From IMG/VR virus record IMGVR_UViG_3300009320_000004, positions 58,782 through 122,781 of that record: 64,000 nucleotides of DNA; one strand, 5' to 3'. The stretch comes from a virus. The notes below the pieces were generated by a model. The model made no database searches and was not told where the DNA came from. It was given only the letters and a program-made list of their open reading frames with translations. The position numbers and the translations under genes were made by a program. Shown in pieces: positions 32,582-40,130 of this stretch; the stretch's first letter is position 1, and every line of letters starts with the position of its first letter.

Positions 32582-34221
32582 ACAACCCGGTCGAGGTCCT
32601 CTCTGCCGTCGCAGAGGTGGCCAAGGAACTCATCAAGAACAACGTCTCCCTCGAATCCCTGTCGAGGACTGCCACCGACTGCGCCCGGCAGTTGACCGGG
32701 AGCCTCCATGCCTTCGCTGGTGCCGTGGACCCCGTGACGAAGGAACTCGTCTGCTACTCCTTGACGGACATGATGGGAAAGGAGTGCCAACTTCAGCCCG
32801 AGGAGGAGCGCATCGTGTTCCCGCCTCTTCCCGACGGCACCTACCCGAAGTTGTGGGGCCATGCCATGACAACCAAGCTGGCCTTCTTCACGAATGACCC
32901 GGCTTCCCACCCGGCCTCGAAGGGTGCCCCAGAGGGCCACATCCAACTCACCAACTTCCTTGGCGCACCTGCACTCATCGGGGACGAGCTGGTGGGCCAA
33001 CTCGCAGTGGCTAACAAGCCGAAAGATTACTCCGATGCGGACCTGTGGATTGTCCACCTCCTGAGCGGACTCTTTGGGGCCTCCATCCAGCGACACCGTA
33101 TGGAGGACTTTCTCCACGACACGCACGAGAAACAGACCCAGACCCTTGAAGGTCGCTACCGAGCCTTCTTGGAGGCGACCCCGGACATGCTGCATCTCAT
33201 CTGCCGCGAGGGGGTGTTCATCGACAGTCACCCCGGCGCTGTGCCGGTGGCCATGCGGCCATCCCAGTACCTCGGGAAGAACGTCCAAGAGGTCTTCCCG
33301 CCGGAGTTCGCAGCCAACGCGATGAAGTGCATCGGGAAGGCTCTGGACACGGGGATCATCCAAGAATGGGAGTACCGTCTCCCGAAGGTGCCGGGGTACA
33401 CCTTCGAGGCCCGGTTCAGCCCGTCCGGCCCGGATGAGGTTCTGGTGGTCATCCGGGACATCACGCGGGCCAAGGAAGTCATGTCCCGTCTCGAAGGCAT
33501 GGTCCTGAATCGAACCCACCAGCTCGAAGTATCGAACGAGGCACTTCAGTCCTTTGCCTACGCGGCCTCCCATGATTTGCGGGAGCCTCTGAACAAAATC
33601 ACCAATTTCGGCAACAGACTAGCAGGACTGCTGCGCGAGGAGGCCGAACCCAAAGTGCAAGAGTGCCTCGAAGTTATGCAGAGCGCGTCCACGCGGATGA
33701 CCAAGCTCATCGACGACCTCCTGAGCTACTCCAAGGCGGGCGGCGGGGAACAGGTCCCCTTCATGGACGTGGACCTCAACGTCGTCGTGGCCGAAGTGCT
33801 GACCGACTTGGAGCTGGTCCTCGACGAGGCCAAGGCCGAGGTCATCGTTGGGGACCTCCCAACGGTCCGGGGTCATTCGGCGCAGTTCCGCATCCTGTTC
33901 CAGAATCTTCTCTCGAACGCCATCAAATTCAGGAAACCCGATGTCCTTCCCGTCGTCCGCATCGACGGCACTGTCGAGGAGGACCTTGCATTCGTGACCG
34001 TGGCAGACAACGGCATCGGGTTCGACCAGAAGTTCGCGGACAAAATATTCAGTGTTTTCACGAGGTTGCATACTCGGTTTGCCTATCCGGGGACCGGAAT
34101 CGGGCTGGCGCTGTGCCGCAGGATTATTTCCCACTACGGAGGTTATATTTCTGCTAAGGGGGAACCCGGAAAAGGGGCGACCTTCACTGTGACAATCCCA
34201 TTGCGACCTGCGGAGAACTAG
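32566..34221 (+). CDS. GAF-PAS histidine kinase
   Basis: A 551-residue soluble kinase. Domains: GAF-like (about 25-175, ending GQLAVANKPKDYSDADLWIV), PAS (about 190-305, YRAFLEATPDMLHLI, VVIRDITRAKE), DHp with ASHDLREPLNK (phospho-His336), and an ATPase domain with N box FQNLLSNAIKF, G1 VADNGIGFD, G2 GTGIGLALCRRI and a closing GATFTVTIPL. All key residues are present. No transmembrane segment is seen; membrane proximity would come from the overlapping receiver gene. The architecture resembles light- or redox-sensing kinases, but no chromophore-binding Cys is obvious. Confidence 0.92.
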   Translation: MLHRLDNPVEVLSAVAEVAKELIKNNVSLESLSRTATDCARQLTGSLHAFAGAVDPVTKELVCYSLTDMMGKECQLQPEEERIVFPPLPDGTYPKLWGHAMTTKLAFFTNDPASHPASKGAPEGHIQLTNFLGAPALIGDELVGQLAVANKPKDYSDADLWIVHLLSGLFGASIQRHRMEDFLHDTHEKQTQTLEGRYRAFLEATPDMLHLICREGVFIDSHPGAVPVAMRPSQYLGKNVQEVFPPEFAANAMKCIGKALDTGIIQEWEYRLPKVPGYTFEARFSPSGPDEVLVVIRDITRAKEVMSRLEGMVLNRTHQLEVSNEALQSFAYAASHDLREPLNKITNFGNRLAGLLREEAEPKVQECLEVMQSASTRMTKLIDDLLSYSKAGGGEQVPFMDVDLNVVVAEVLTDLELVLDEAKAEVIVGDLPTVRGHSAQFRILFQNLLSNAIKFRKPDVLPVVRIDGTVEEDLAFVTVADNGIGFDQKFADKIFSVFTRLHTRFAYPGTGIGLALCRRIISHYGGYISAKGEPGKGATFTVTIPLRPAEN

Positions 34222-34653
34222 ATGGCCGTACCCCTGTTGATTTTTGCAGAAGACGACAACGAGGACTGGATTCTAGTCGAAGACACCCTCAAGGAGTGTG
34301 AAGACCAGTGTTCCGTGGAACGGGTCGAGGACGGGGAGGAGCTACTGGCGCGTCTCGAAGACGACACGAAACCCACGCCCTCCCTTGTCATGTTGGACCT
34401 CAAGATGCCCCGGATGGATGGGAGCGAAGCCCTGCAAGCCATCCGCGCCTCGAAGCGGCTCCGCCACATCCCCGTGGTGATAATGACGACCTCCCGGACC
34501 GAGGCCGACATATTCTCGGCCTACTCGAAGGGGGCCAACTCGTATGTCCTCAAGCCCGTCACCTTCGAGGCCATGAAGGAAGTGCTGAAGGAACTGCACC
34601 ACTACTGGCTTTCTGTAGTGGCCCTCCCGAACCCACTTGAAGGAACGCCGTGA
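34222..34653 (+). CDS. Single-domain response regulator (Rcp1/CheY-like)
   Basis: Begins on the base after the kinase stop. A 143-residue receiver: LLIFAEDDNEDWILVEDTL, VMLDLKMPRMDG with phospho-acceptor Asp59, VVIMTTSRTEADI and SYVLKPVTF. The insertion-rich alpha1 region and the ending match Rcp1-type partners of phytochrome-like kinases. It has no output domain and would act by protein contact. Confidence 0.9.
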   Translation: MAVPLLIFAEDDNEDWILVEDTLKECEDQCSVERVEDGEELLARLEDDTKPTPSLVMLDLKMPRMDGSEALQAIRASKRLRHIPVVIMTTSRTEADIFSAYSKGANSYVLKPVTFEAMKEVLKELHHYWLSVVALPNPLEGTP

Positions 34654-34671
34654 AGGCTGCTGTTCAGCGTG

Positions 34672-35298
34672 TCAGCCGGTCGGCTGCTCTGCCTTGGTGA
34701 GTGTCTCCCAGAGCGCCGTGACCTGTTCGTCGAAGGTCCGTTGGGCGGCGTCCGTGAGCTTGTGGCTGCCGGACCCGTCCATGGACAGCGTGAGCAGGTG
34801 GTCTTCGACCTCCACATGGACGGCCTCCTGCACCGCGTTGGCAATCCGCCACACGCTGTAGGGGGTCACGGTGTCGAGCCACTTCTTGCACGCGGCCACG
34901 TTCTCGTCGCCCCACGGGTGCTTGCCGTCGAAGTCCCGGTGGAAGTTGATACGATAGTCGTCCGGGTCTTGCTCCCACCAATCCTGATGTTCTCCGAGCG
35001 CGTCGTCCGCGTCCCTCAAGAACTTGTCCTTGAGTCCCTCGAAAGTCAGGGGCTTGAGGGGCCGCGTGACACGGGGGAGGGTGAAGCAGTCGTCGGACAG
35101 CCTCTCCAAGATGGTCCCCACCCACAAGGGCAGACCACCGAGCCACGAGGTATTGGCGAAGTCCCATGTCTTGTCGGCGGCGCTCAGGATACGCCCGACG
35201 AGAGGGCCACCGGCTGCGTCGGGAGTCGTGGCGATGGTCAGCCTGTCCGCTTCGGTCAGGATGGCCGTCAGTTCTTCTTCCTTCCAAGGTTTACTCAT
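34672..35298 (-). CDS. Hypothetical protein (208 aa)
   Basis: ATG 35298 has AAGGAGC upstream and overlaps the preceding stop by four bases. The N terminus (KEEELTAILTEADRLTIATT) is helical; the middle is Trp/Asp-rich (DWWEQDPDDYRINFHRDFDG), and the C-terminal ~60 residues are an amphipathic helix-strand region. Unknown function. It converges with the response-regulator gene. Confidence 0.5.
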   Translation of the reverse strand: MSKPWKEEELTAILTEADRLTIATTPDAAGGPLVGRILSAADKTWDFANTSWLGGLPLWVGTILERLSDDCFTLPRVTRPLKPLTFEGLKDKFLRDADDALGEHQDWWEQDPDDYRINFHRDFDGKHPWGDENVAACKKWLDTVTPYSVWRIANAVQEAVHVEVEDHLLTLSMDGSGSHKLTDAAQRTFDEQVTALWETLTKAEQPTG

Positions 35299-35612
35299 GA
35301 TTTCAGCTCCTTCCAGCCTGTGTTGGCGCACATCAGGACACGCCCGTCCGGCATGGCCACAGCGTCTCCGACGCTGGTCGAGCGATGCGTCGGCTCACCT
35401 ACGAGCGTGACGGACTCGTTGTCCCACCAGTGGCCGTCGATATGATTCGTCGCTTGGAACGCGAAGTCCGGGTCCGGCTCCGTCCCCGGCGGCACCTCTA
35501 CGATGGCCACCATGATGAAGTCATCAGGGTACTTCGGGGCGGGCCTGTCCGGCAGGTCCATGAACCCGAAGGTCGGGTTCTTCGCGTGCGCGACTTGGAT
35601 ACCGAGTGCCAT
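35295..35612 (-). CDS. Hypothetical protein (105 aa)
   Basis: AAGGAGGCAATC precedes ATG 35612. A small strand-rich protein (FIMVAIVEVPPGTEPD, ESVTLVGEPTHRS, GRVLMCANTGW). First gene downstream of bipartite element 10. Family unknown. Confidence 0.5.
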   Translation of the reverse strand: MALGIQVAHAKNPTFGFMDLPDRPAPKYPDDFIMVAIVEVPPGTEPDPDFAFQATNHIDGHWWDNESVTLVGEPTHRSTSVGDAVAMPDGRVLMCANTGWKELKS

Positions 35613-35634
35613 GATTGCCTCCTTCCTATGTTCT

Positions 35635-35662
35635 CTACTCGGAAGGAGGTGTTCTAAGCCCC
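35635..35662 (-). promoter_or_regulatory. Bipartite promoter-like element 10 (minus)
   Basis: Reading leftward: GGGGCTTAG, 13 bases, GAGTAG. The GAGTAG block is also the last Glu codon and TAG stop of the upstream gene, so the promoter is embedded in a coding 3' end. Confidence 0.7.
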
Positions 35663-36183
35663 TCCACGTCTTTTATCAATGGGCAGAGAAGCCATGCGGC
35701 CAGATAGGGTCCAAGAATCCACAACTGTACGACCAACAGGAATATGATGGTCACGGTGTCCATCAGGGTGCCTTGACTTCGAGGAAGGTGGAAGCAGGGC
35801 GTCCCGTCCCCGGCCCAGCACCCGATGGAGTTGAACTCGAAGAATTCCTCAGCTTCGCCGTGGTTCATCTCGGACTGCTCCCGCAGAATCTCGATGCAGC
35901 GGGCGCGGTTGTAGAGGATGAGTGGACCAGAGCTGAACCGCTCGACGACGCCGACCACAGCGTCCTCGAAGCCGTCGAAGTTGATGGCCTCGTTGGCTGC
36001 CAGCGCCTCGTCCATCTCGTCCTGCGTGATGCCTTTCCCGTACCTCGCCCGGTACTCCTTCAGCTCTTTGAGCCTCGCGGCGAGCTGGCGATACCCCACG
36101 GTGTCGTCGTCGGACGGCCCGTTGTCCGCCTCGCTCCGTGCAGCGGCTTCTTCCGCTTGGGTGATGGCTTCGTCAAGGTTCAT
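35635..36183 (-). CDS. Conserved-type phage protein with C-terminal membrane segment
   Basis: The in-frame upstream extension is noncoding-like; ATG 36183 with GAGGAG upstream gives 182 residues. The central part (FDGFEDAVVGVVERFSSGPL, then YNRARCIEILREQSEMNHGE and AEEFFEFNSIGCWAGDGTP) resembles a small conserved phage domain. The last ~45 residues are a hydrophobic segment (VTIIFLLVVQLWILG) absent from the usual form, suggesting fusion to a membrane anchor. The stop lies inside bipartite element 10. Confidence 0.55.
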   Translation of the reverse strand: MNLDEAITQAEEAAARSEADNGPSDDDTVGYRQLAARLKELKEYRARYGKGITQDEMDEALAANEAINFDGFEDAVVGVVERFSSGPLILYNRARCIEILREQSEMNHGEAEEFFEFNSIGCWAGDGTPCFHLPRSQGTLMDTVTIIFLLVVQLWILGPYLAAWLLCPLIKDVEGLRTPPSE

Positions 36184-36191
36184 GGCTCCTC

Positions 36192-36459
36192 CTAGTCGCA
36201 GCCGGGGTCGTCGTTCTCGGACTCGGTGCCTTCCACGGGCATCCGATTGACCCGTCCGCCCCGTGCCGTGCCAACGGAGTGTTCCGGGACCGGGGGTTTT
36301 GGCTTCTTGCCGTCGAGGATTTCGGCAATCTCGTCGAGAACTCTCTCGGGACTCGGAGACTCGGCTCTCAGCCGTCCGGCGTATCTTCTTCACCAAGTCT
36401 TCGAGTTCCTTGAAGTCGTCCAGCAGAGCAACGACATCCGCGTTGGGCCTGTAGTGGGC
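36192..36459 (-). pseudogene. Frame-disrupted small gene
   Basis: Coding-type third positions continue from the end of the 37078 gene but change frame twice. From 36459 one frame reads HYRPNADVVALLDDFKEL and lacks any start codon after an in-frame TAA at 36460-36462. Around 36340-36370 it must shift again to a frame reading PERVLDEIAEILDGKKPK and ending at TAG 36192. This fits a gene with one or two indels, near a repetitive CCGAGTC region. Sequencing error or a true pseudogene are both possible. Confidence 0.5.
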
Positions 36460-37078
36460 TTATGTCCTCCCAGAAGGCAATCTCGCTTGCCGCATTGGCG
36501 AGGTGCCAGCGGCGCTTCGTGACCGTGAGGTCGGTGTCCCGTGCTTGCTTCAGGGCGAATCGCACGACATCCACGGTGCCTACCGGGATGTCCCGGCCTG
36601 CCGAACCTTCCAGCAGCCTGTCAACGAGCGCCGACGCCCGGTCTACCGTGTCGGTGGTCAGGGCCACGTTGCCCGTCACCGGGGTCGCGGCCCTCTCGAT
36701 GGTCTTGGCTGCCTCACGCATGGCCCGAAGGGTTGTCGCTGCTTCGTTCATGGGTCTTCCCACCAAATCGAGGAACCTCTGGTACAGCTCCGTCGAGTTA
36801 CGACCCCCGAAGAAGCAGACCTTCTCAAGCTCTCGTCCCTGCCCTTCTCCCACGAGGTCCGGGGGCGGCTTCGGAGGCAGGTAACGGTCGATGCCGAACG
36901 GCGTGATAACCGCATCCACTTCGTATCCGCACTTCGCACAGTGATACGGGGCTGTCCCACAGCTTTTCCCGAAAGATTCCGTCGGCCTCTTGCCGGGGTC
37001 CGGCACGAACTTGTGGCCACCGCAATGCCGGTTCCACCACCGGCTGAACGGGTTGGAGTTCTTCGGGCATCGGTCCAC
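36368..37078 (-). CDS. Hypothetical protein with Cys-rich N terminus, C-terminal end uncertain
   Basis: GTG 37078 follows the upstream stop directly; GAGGAGCG is 8 bases upstream. The N-terminal ~65 residues contain a zinc-ribbon-like pair (CGTAPYHCAKCGYEVD). Residues ~80-200 are helical (MREAAKTIERAATPV; RWHLANAASEIAF). After about residue 205 codon third positions cease to look coding, while the neighbouring frame does look coding, so the real end is probably near 36460, just before the frame-disrupted gene. Confidence 0.5.
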   Translation of the reverse strand: MDRCPKNSNPFSRWWNRHCGGHKFVPDPGKRPTESFGKSCGTAPYHCAKCGYEVDAVITPFGIDRYLPPKPPPDLVGEGQGRELEKVCFFGGRNSTELYQRFLDLVGRPMNEAATTLRAMREAAKTIERAATPVTGNVALTTDTVDRASALVDRLLEGSAGRDIPVGTVDVVRFALKQARDTDLTVTKRRWHLANAASEIAFWEDISPLQAQRGCRCSAGRLQGTRRLGEEDTPDG

Positions 37079-37582
37079 TCATGCGCTCCTCGCGGCGAGT
37101 TGCTGCTTGAGGAAGTCGAACGCCTCCCACACCGGGCTGTAGTGGGGCTGACGCACGAGGGCTTCGATGTCGCCCTCGGGGTCGTGACCTTCGGCCCGCC
37201 TCTTGGAGTCCTGATAGAAGGTGTAGACCGCCTGAACGGTCTGGACGGTCCACGCGAGGACGGCCCTGCCTTCTGGGGGCCAGTCACCGTTGTCCGGCCC
37301 GAACTTGGCCATGATGGCGGACTGCATCTTGTTCAGCGAAGGGGGTGCCCCGCCCTCGTAGATGTTCTCGAATAGCGGTTGCCATGTCCCGTTGGCGTAG
37401 TCGCTCAGGATGTAGTTGGCCCCGTGCGCGACCCAGAACAGAAACTCGTCGGCGGGCCAGTTGACGGTCGGTGCCTTCCGGGACACCGGGGCCTTCGGGG
37501 TACGGGCTTTGGTGCGGCGTGTCCGTTTGAGGGCTTTCTTCTGTTTCCGCTTCATGCGCTTCGGGTCGTTCTTCTTGCTCAC
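37079..37582 (-). CDS. Hypothetical protein with basic N-terminal tail
   Basis: GTG 37582 overlaps the thymidylate kinase stop and has GGAG upstream. The first ~35 residues are Lys/Arg-rich; residues ~40-165 are a helical domain (DEFLFWVAHGANYILSDYA, LAWTVQTVQAVYTFY). Family unknown; probably nucleic-acid-binding through the tail. Confidence 0.5.
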   Translation of the reverse strand: MSKKNDPKRMKRKQKKALKRTRRTKARTPKAPVSRKAPTVNWPADEFLFWVAHGANYILSDYANGTWQPLFENIYEGGAPPSLNKMQSAIMAKFGPDNGDWPPEGRAVLAWTVQTVQAVYTFYQDSKRRAEGHDPEGDIEALVRQPHYSPVWEAFDFLKQQLAARSA

Positions 37583-38202
37583 AGTGAACTCCACATCATG
37601 CGAATGTCCCTCTGCACGTCCGCGATGGGCCGACTACCGTCGAGGGTCGCAATGACGTGGCGTGGCTCCATCATGTCTTCGAGTCGTGGGTCCTTGCTGG
37701 CCAGCTCTCGGTAACGCTCCCGGACACGCTTCTGGACTCCCACCTTCTCGTAATACTCGGTGTGGCCCACGCGCTTTCCGACTCGGGCCATCCCGACCTC
37801 GGGCGGCACGTCGAGAATGACGAGGTGGGTCGGCTTCTCGGGGAGCTGCTTGTGGATGGCGAACAGCCAGTCGAGGGGCCAGTTCTCCTGCTGGTACACC
37901 AGCGTTGAGAGGAATGACCGACAGCACACGACAGGTCTTCCAGAATCTCGGGCCGGGGTGACGCGCTCGGGGAGCATGGCCATCCGGTCCGCGAGGAACA
38001 TCACGGCATGGGCCTTGACGTAGCTGCCGTCCTTGAGCATCTGCCGCATGAGTTTCCCGGTGGGGAGCGTGTCGTCGGGTTCGTTCAAGCGGAGAGGGTC
38101 AAGCCCCTTCGACCGGAACCAGCCACAGAGGAGGTCCGCTTGGGTGTCCTTGCCCGACCCATCTCCTCCCTCTACCACAACGTATGAACCTCTCGATTTC
38201 AT
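37579..38202 (-). CDS. tmk: Thymidylate kinase
   Basis: A 207-residue dTMP kinase. The P-loop is VVVEGGDGSGKDTQADLL (about 8-25). The segment normally reading DRY...STLAYQ is CCRSFLSTLVYQ here, so the DR of the family's DRY motif has become CR. The region LVILDVPPEVGMARVGKR is the lid-preceding strand and helix. It completes dT to dTDP salvage with the thymidine kinase. ATG 38202 has GGAG 9 bases upstream; the gene is directly preceded by an HNH remnant. Confidence 0.88.
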   Translation of the reverse strand: MKSRGSYVVVEGGDGSGKDTQADLLCGWFRSKGLDPLRLNEPDDTLPTGKLMRQMLKDGSYVKAHAVMFLADRMAMLPERVTPARDSGRPVVCCRSFLSTLVYQQENWPLDWLFAIHKQLPEKPTHLVILDVPPEVGMARVGKRVGHTEYYEKVGVQKRVRERYRELASKDPRLEDMMEPRHVIATLDGSRPIADVQRDIRMMWSSL

Positions 38203-38435
38203 TGTAGTTTTTTCTCCATATACAGCAGGAGGGCCTCCATTTCTAAAAGTGAAGCATCCCTTTTGAGGCCGTTTGCTCGATGGCTGACCACTGCAACATT
38301 TCCCACAATGTACCCCTTTGAAAGGTCAAAACGGTCTAGTGAAGGACTGTAAGGACTCGCTGTGTTTCCCCCTGCGTTTGGCACAAGAGGCACCTCAAGA
38401 ACAGGACACTTCCCACTCTACCCTAATGCTGTGTG
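38199..38435 (-). pseudogene. 5'-truncated HNH endonuclease remnant
   Basis: The open frame after TAG begins GKCPVLEVPL, then SLDRFDLSKGYIVGNVAVVS and HRANGLKRDAS: the HNH core seen in the intact gene at 20211, without N-terminal zinc module or start codon. A GTG at 38393 could yield only a 64-residue fragment. The remnant lies between a GGGTAGAGTG box and the thymidylate kinase gene. Confidence 0.6.
38414..38423 (-). promoter_or_regulatory. GGGTAGAGTG box (minus)
   Basis: Minus-strand GGGTAGAGTG, identical to the boxes before the 10755 lipoprotein and PRPP synthetase genes, stands upstream of the HNH remnant and thymidylate kinase and probably drives the latter's operon. Confidence 0.45.
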
Positions 38436-38443
38436 GTGTGGGC

Positions 38444-39037
38444 CTACCCGATGAATGTCTTGTCCTTCCAAAAGAAGTAGGCGTCGCGGAGAGCCTCCAC
38501 GAACTCGTCGTTGGTCATGCCCGTCTGTGTCCCACCGGAGTCGTGGAAGTGGTTGGACATCAGGGTGAAAGGCTCGATGGGCATCTTGCCCTCGACCGGG
38601 TTGGCGTTCACGCTGATGATGTTCCAGTCGAACTCGGCAGTCTCGCCGTCCTCGGCCAGTGCCTCCCGCGAGTACAGCACGATTTCCACGCTCACGGCGG
38701 GAGCCTTGCGGTGCCGGGGGCTGCCCGCTTTGCCGTCACGGTCCCTCGTGTCGAGGCAGAAGGTCTTGCGCGGGGCCTCACCCTTCTGACGCGGCATGAA
38801 GGAGCCACGCAGGTTGTCCCCCTCGTTCAGGACCACGACGCCCGTGAAGAACCCGGTCGGGTCCACCGGCACCAACACCACGTCGGGCCTGTAACCCGGC
38901 GTCCGCTGGACCCATGCGTCGTGGATGCGCTTCAGCATCTCTTCGTCGCTGAACGTCCAGTGGGAGAACTTCGAGTCGGGCGTCTGACGCCTCACGAACT
39001 TGTTGAACCCCACGTCGAGCTTGGTGTTTTCGGTCAT
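38444..39037 (-). CDS. DUF3228-like protein
   Basis: A 197-residue soluble protein. The start LDVGFNKFVRRQTPDSKF, the strand VVLVPVDPTGFFTGVVVL and MPRQKGEAPRK match DUF3228, found in bacteria and some phages with no known function. The strand EIVLYSREALAEDGE and the ending (LMSNHFHDSGGTQTGMT) complete the pattern. AGGAGAG precedes ATG 39037, which overlaps the preceding gene stop by four bases. Confidence 0.65.
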   Translation of the reverse strand: MTENTKLDVGFNKFVRRQTPDSKFSHWTFSDEEMLKRIHDAWVQRTPGYRPDVVLVPVDPTGFFTGVVVLNEGDNLRGSFMPRQKGEAPRKTFCLDTRDRDGKAGSPRHRKAPAVSVEIVLYSREALAEDGETAEFDWNIISVNANPVEGKMPIEPFTLMSNHFHDSGGTQTGMTNDEFVEALRDAYFFWKDKTFIG

Positions 39038-39378
39038 GTGTCTCTCCTGTGGTGGCGGTCGAGGACGGCCCCGACCACTCCGAGCGACTCCATGCGCCCG
39101 CTCGGGAGAATCATCGCGTTCAAGTCGTCCAGCAGACGACTAAGCCGGGGGCATTCGCGGCCCAACAGTCCCTTCGGCTCGACCCGCAGGTCGAAGGCGT
39201 GGAACACGGCCTTCGCACAGATGTCCCGGTGCCGTCGCAGGTTGCCCGCGCCCGGACGCTTGAGCATCAGCAGCCCCGCGTAGGTGGCCAGCTCGCACTC
39301 GACGAGCCATGCCAGCACGACGGACAGTTGACGGGCGGCTGCCTCCGGCTTGCGGTCCTCGAACATGCGCTCACCCAT
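39034..39378 (-). CDS. Helical hypothetical protein (114 aa)
   Basis: ATG 39378 has GAGGAGG upstream; the upstream extension shadows its neighbour. The product is a helical bundle (AAARQLSVVLAWLVECELA, LRRHRDICAKAVFHAFD) with a Cys in each helix. Unknown function; co-directional with the DUF3228 gene. Confidence 0.5.
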   Translation of the reverse strand: MGERMFEDRKPEAAARQLSVVLAWLVECELATYAGLLMLKRPGAGNLRRHRDICAKAVFHAFDLRVEPKGLLGRECPRLSRLLDDLNAMILPSGRMESLGVVGAVLDRHHRRDT

Positions 39379-39607
39379 ATTGCCTCCTCGACTCCTTGGC
39401 CCCAACCGGGTCACAGTCTCTATCGAAGACCGCCCGGCCTCCCTGCGCCTTCGCATCGTCACGGCACTCGGCCACGGTCATCCACGGGTAGTAAGGTCTT
39501 CCCTCCGGGGAATCCTCCGAGTAGCCAACGCGCCAGCGGAAGACACCGCCACGCGCTCTCTCAATCATCCCCCGGTAGCGGTACGTGATGGCCTTCAGTT
39601 TTGGCAT
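39371..39607 (-). CDS. Small basic protein (78 aa)
   Basis: ATG 39607 overlaps the stop of the 39777 gene. The product is rich in Tyr, Arg and Gly (ITYRYRGMIERARGGVFRWR, PYYPWMTVAECRDDAKAQGG) and resembles small strand-helix proteins that adapt phage growth, family unknown. Confidence 0.5.
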   Translation of the reverse strand: MPKLKAITYRYRGMIERARGGVFRWRVGYSEDSPEGRPYYPWMTVAECRDDAKAQGGRAVFDRDCDPVGAKESRRQYG

Positions 39608-39777
39608 CGTTCCCCCACGGCCCGGAATTCCCGACGGGTGGCGGCCCGGAGTCTGTTCCGGGCGCGGCGACGGATGCGGTCGCTGTTTTTGCGGCTCCGT
39701 AGAGCCGGTCCGCCCAGCCACCGTTGGCCGAAGTGGCCAATGTCCCGGCGAGTCCTGCTTTTGAATTCGTCCCGCAT
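39595..39777 (-). CDS. Very basic 60-residue protein, paralogue of the 39901 gene
   Basis: MRDEFKSRTRRDIGHFG opens a 60-residue Arg-rich protein. Its divergently transcribed neighbour opens MRDAFKTKTRKDVGHGG and continues with the same RRARxRLRxxTRR helix. This copy lacks the Cys pair of the other. The two probably arose by inverted duplication. Likely nucleic-acid-binding. Confidence 0.55.
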   Translation of the reverse strand: MRDEFKSRTRRDIGHFGQRWLGGPALRSRKNSDRIRRRARNRLRAATRREFRAVGERCQN

Positions 39778-39795
39778 CTGTCACCTCCACCACCT

Positions 39796-39824
39796 CTACT
39801 CCGGGGGCGTGACTCTAAGCCCCC
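39796..39824 (-). promoter_or_regulatory. Bipartite promoter-like element 11 (minus)
   Basis: Reading leftward: GGGGGCTTAG, 13 bases, GAGTAG, 19 bases upstream of ATG 39777. Divergent pair with element 5, separated by a T-rich 20-base stretch. Confidence 0.75.
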
Positions 39825-39844
39825 TTTCTTTTTATTTCTATAGA

Positions 39845-39872
39845 GGGGCTTAGAAGCGACTCCCACGAGTTG
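39845..39872 (+). promoter_or_regulatory. Bipartite promoter-like element 5
   Basis: GGGGCTTAG, 13 bases, GAGTTG, 29 bases before ATG 39901. Confidence 0.75.
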
Positions 39873-39900
39873 AGACTTCAGGAGGCATGAGGAGAAGAAG

Positions 39901-40083
39901 ATGCGCGACGCTTTCAAGACCAAGACCCGCAAGGATGTCGGCCACGGTGGCATGAGCTGTCACTGCTGCGGACCGGCTCCCGGCAAGGACCGCAAGGCTC
40001 TCCGCCGCCGCGCCCGCGCTCGTCTCCGCGAGGAGACTCGTCGCGCCGCCCTCCGCGCATTCCTCGCTCCGAGGGGGGCTTAG
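39901..40083 (+). CDS. Very basic 60-residue protein with Cys-x-x... motif, paralogue of the 39777 gene
   Basis: MRDAFKTKTRKDVGHGG, then CHCCG, then a continuous Arg helix. Same layout as the minus-strand neighbour. The Cys residues could bind zinc. Its TAG stop is the TAG of GGCTTAG in element 6, so coding and promoter sequence overlap. Confidence 0.55.
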   Translation: MRDAFKTKTRKDVGHGGMSCHCCGPAPGKDRKALRRRARARLREETRRAALRAFLAPRGA

Positions 40084-40103
40084 GGAGGCCGCCTGACGAG
40101 TAG
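40073..40103 (+). promoter_or_regulatory. Bipartite promoter-like element 6 (14-base spacer)
   Basis: GGGGGGCTTAG, 14 bases, GAGTAGGGTA; the only copy with a 14-base spacer. Upstream of ATG 40131 and overlapping the preceding stop codon. Confidence 0.6.
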
Positions 40104-40130
40104 GGTAAACTGGAAGACGGAGGAAACGCG

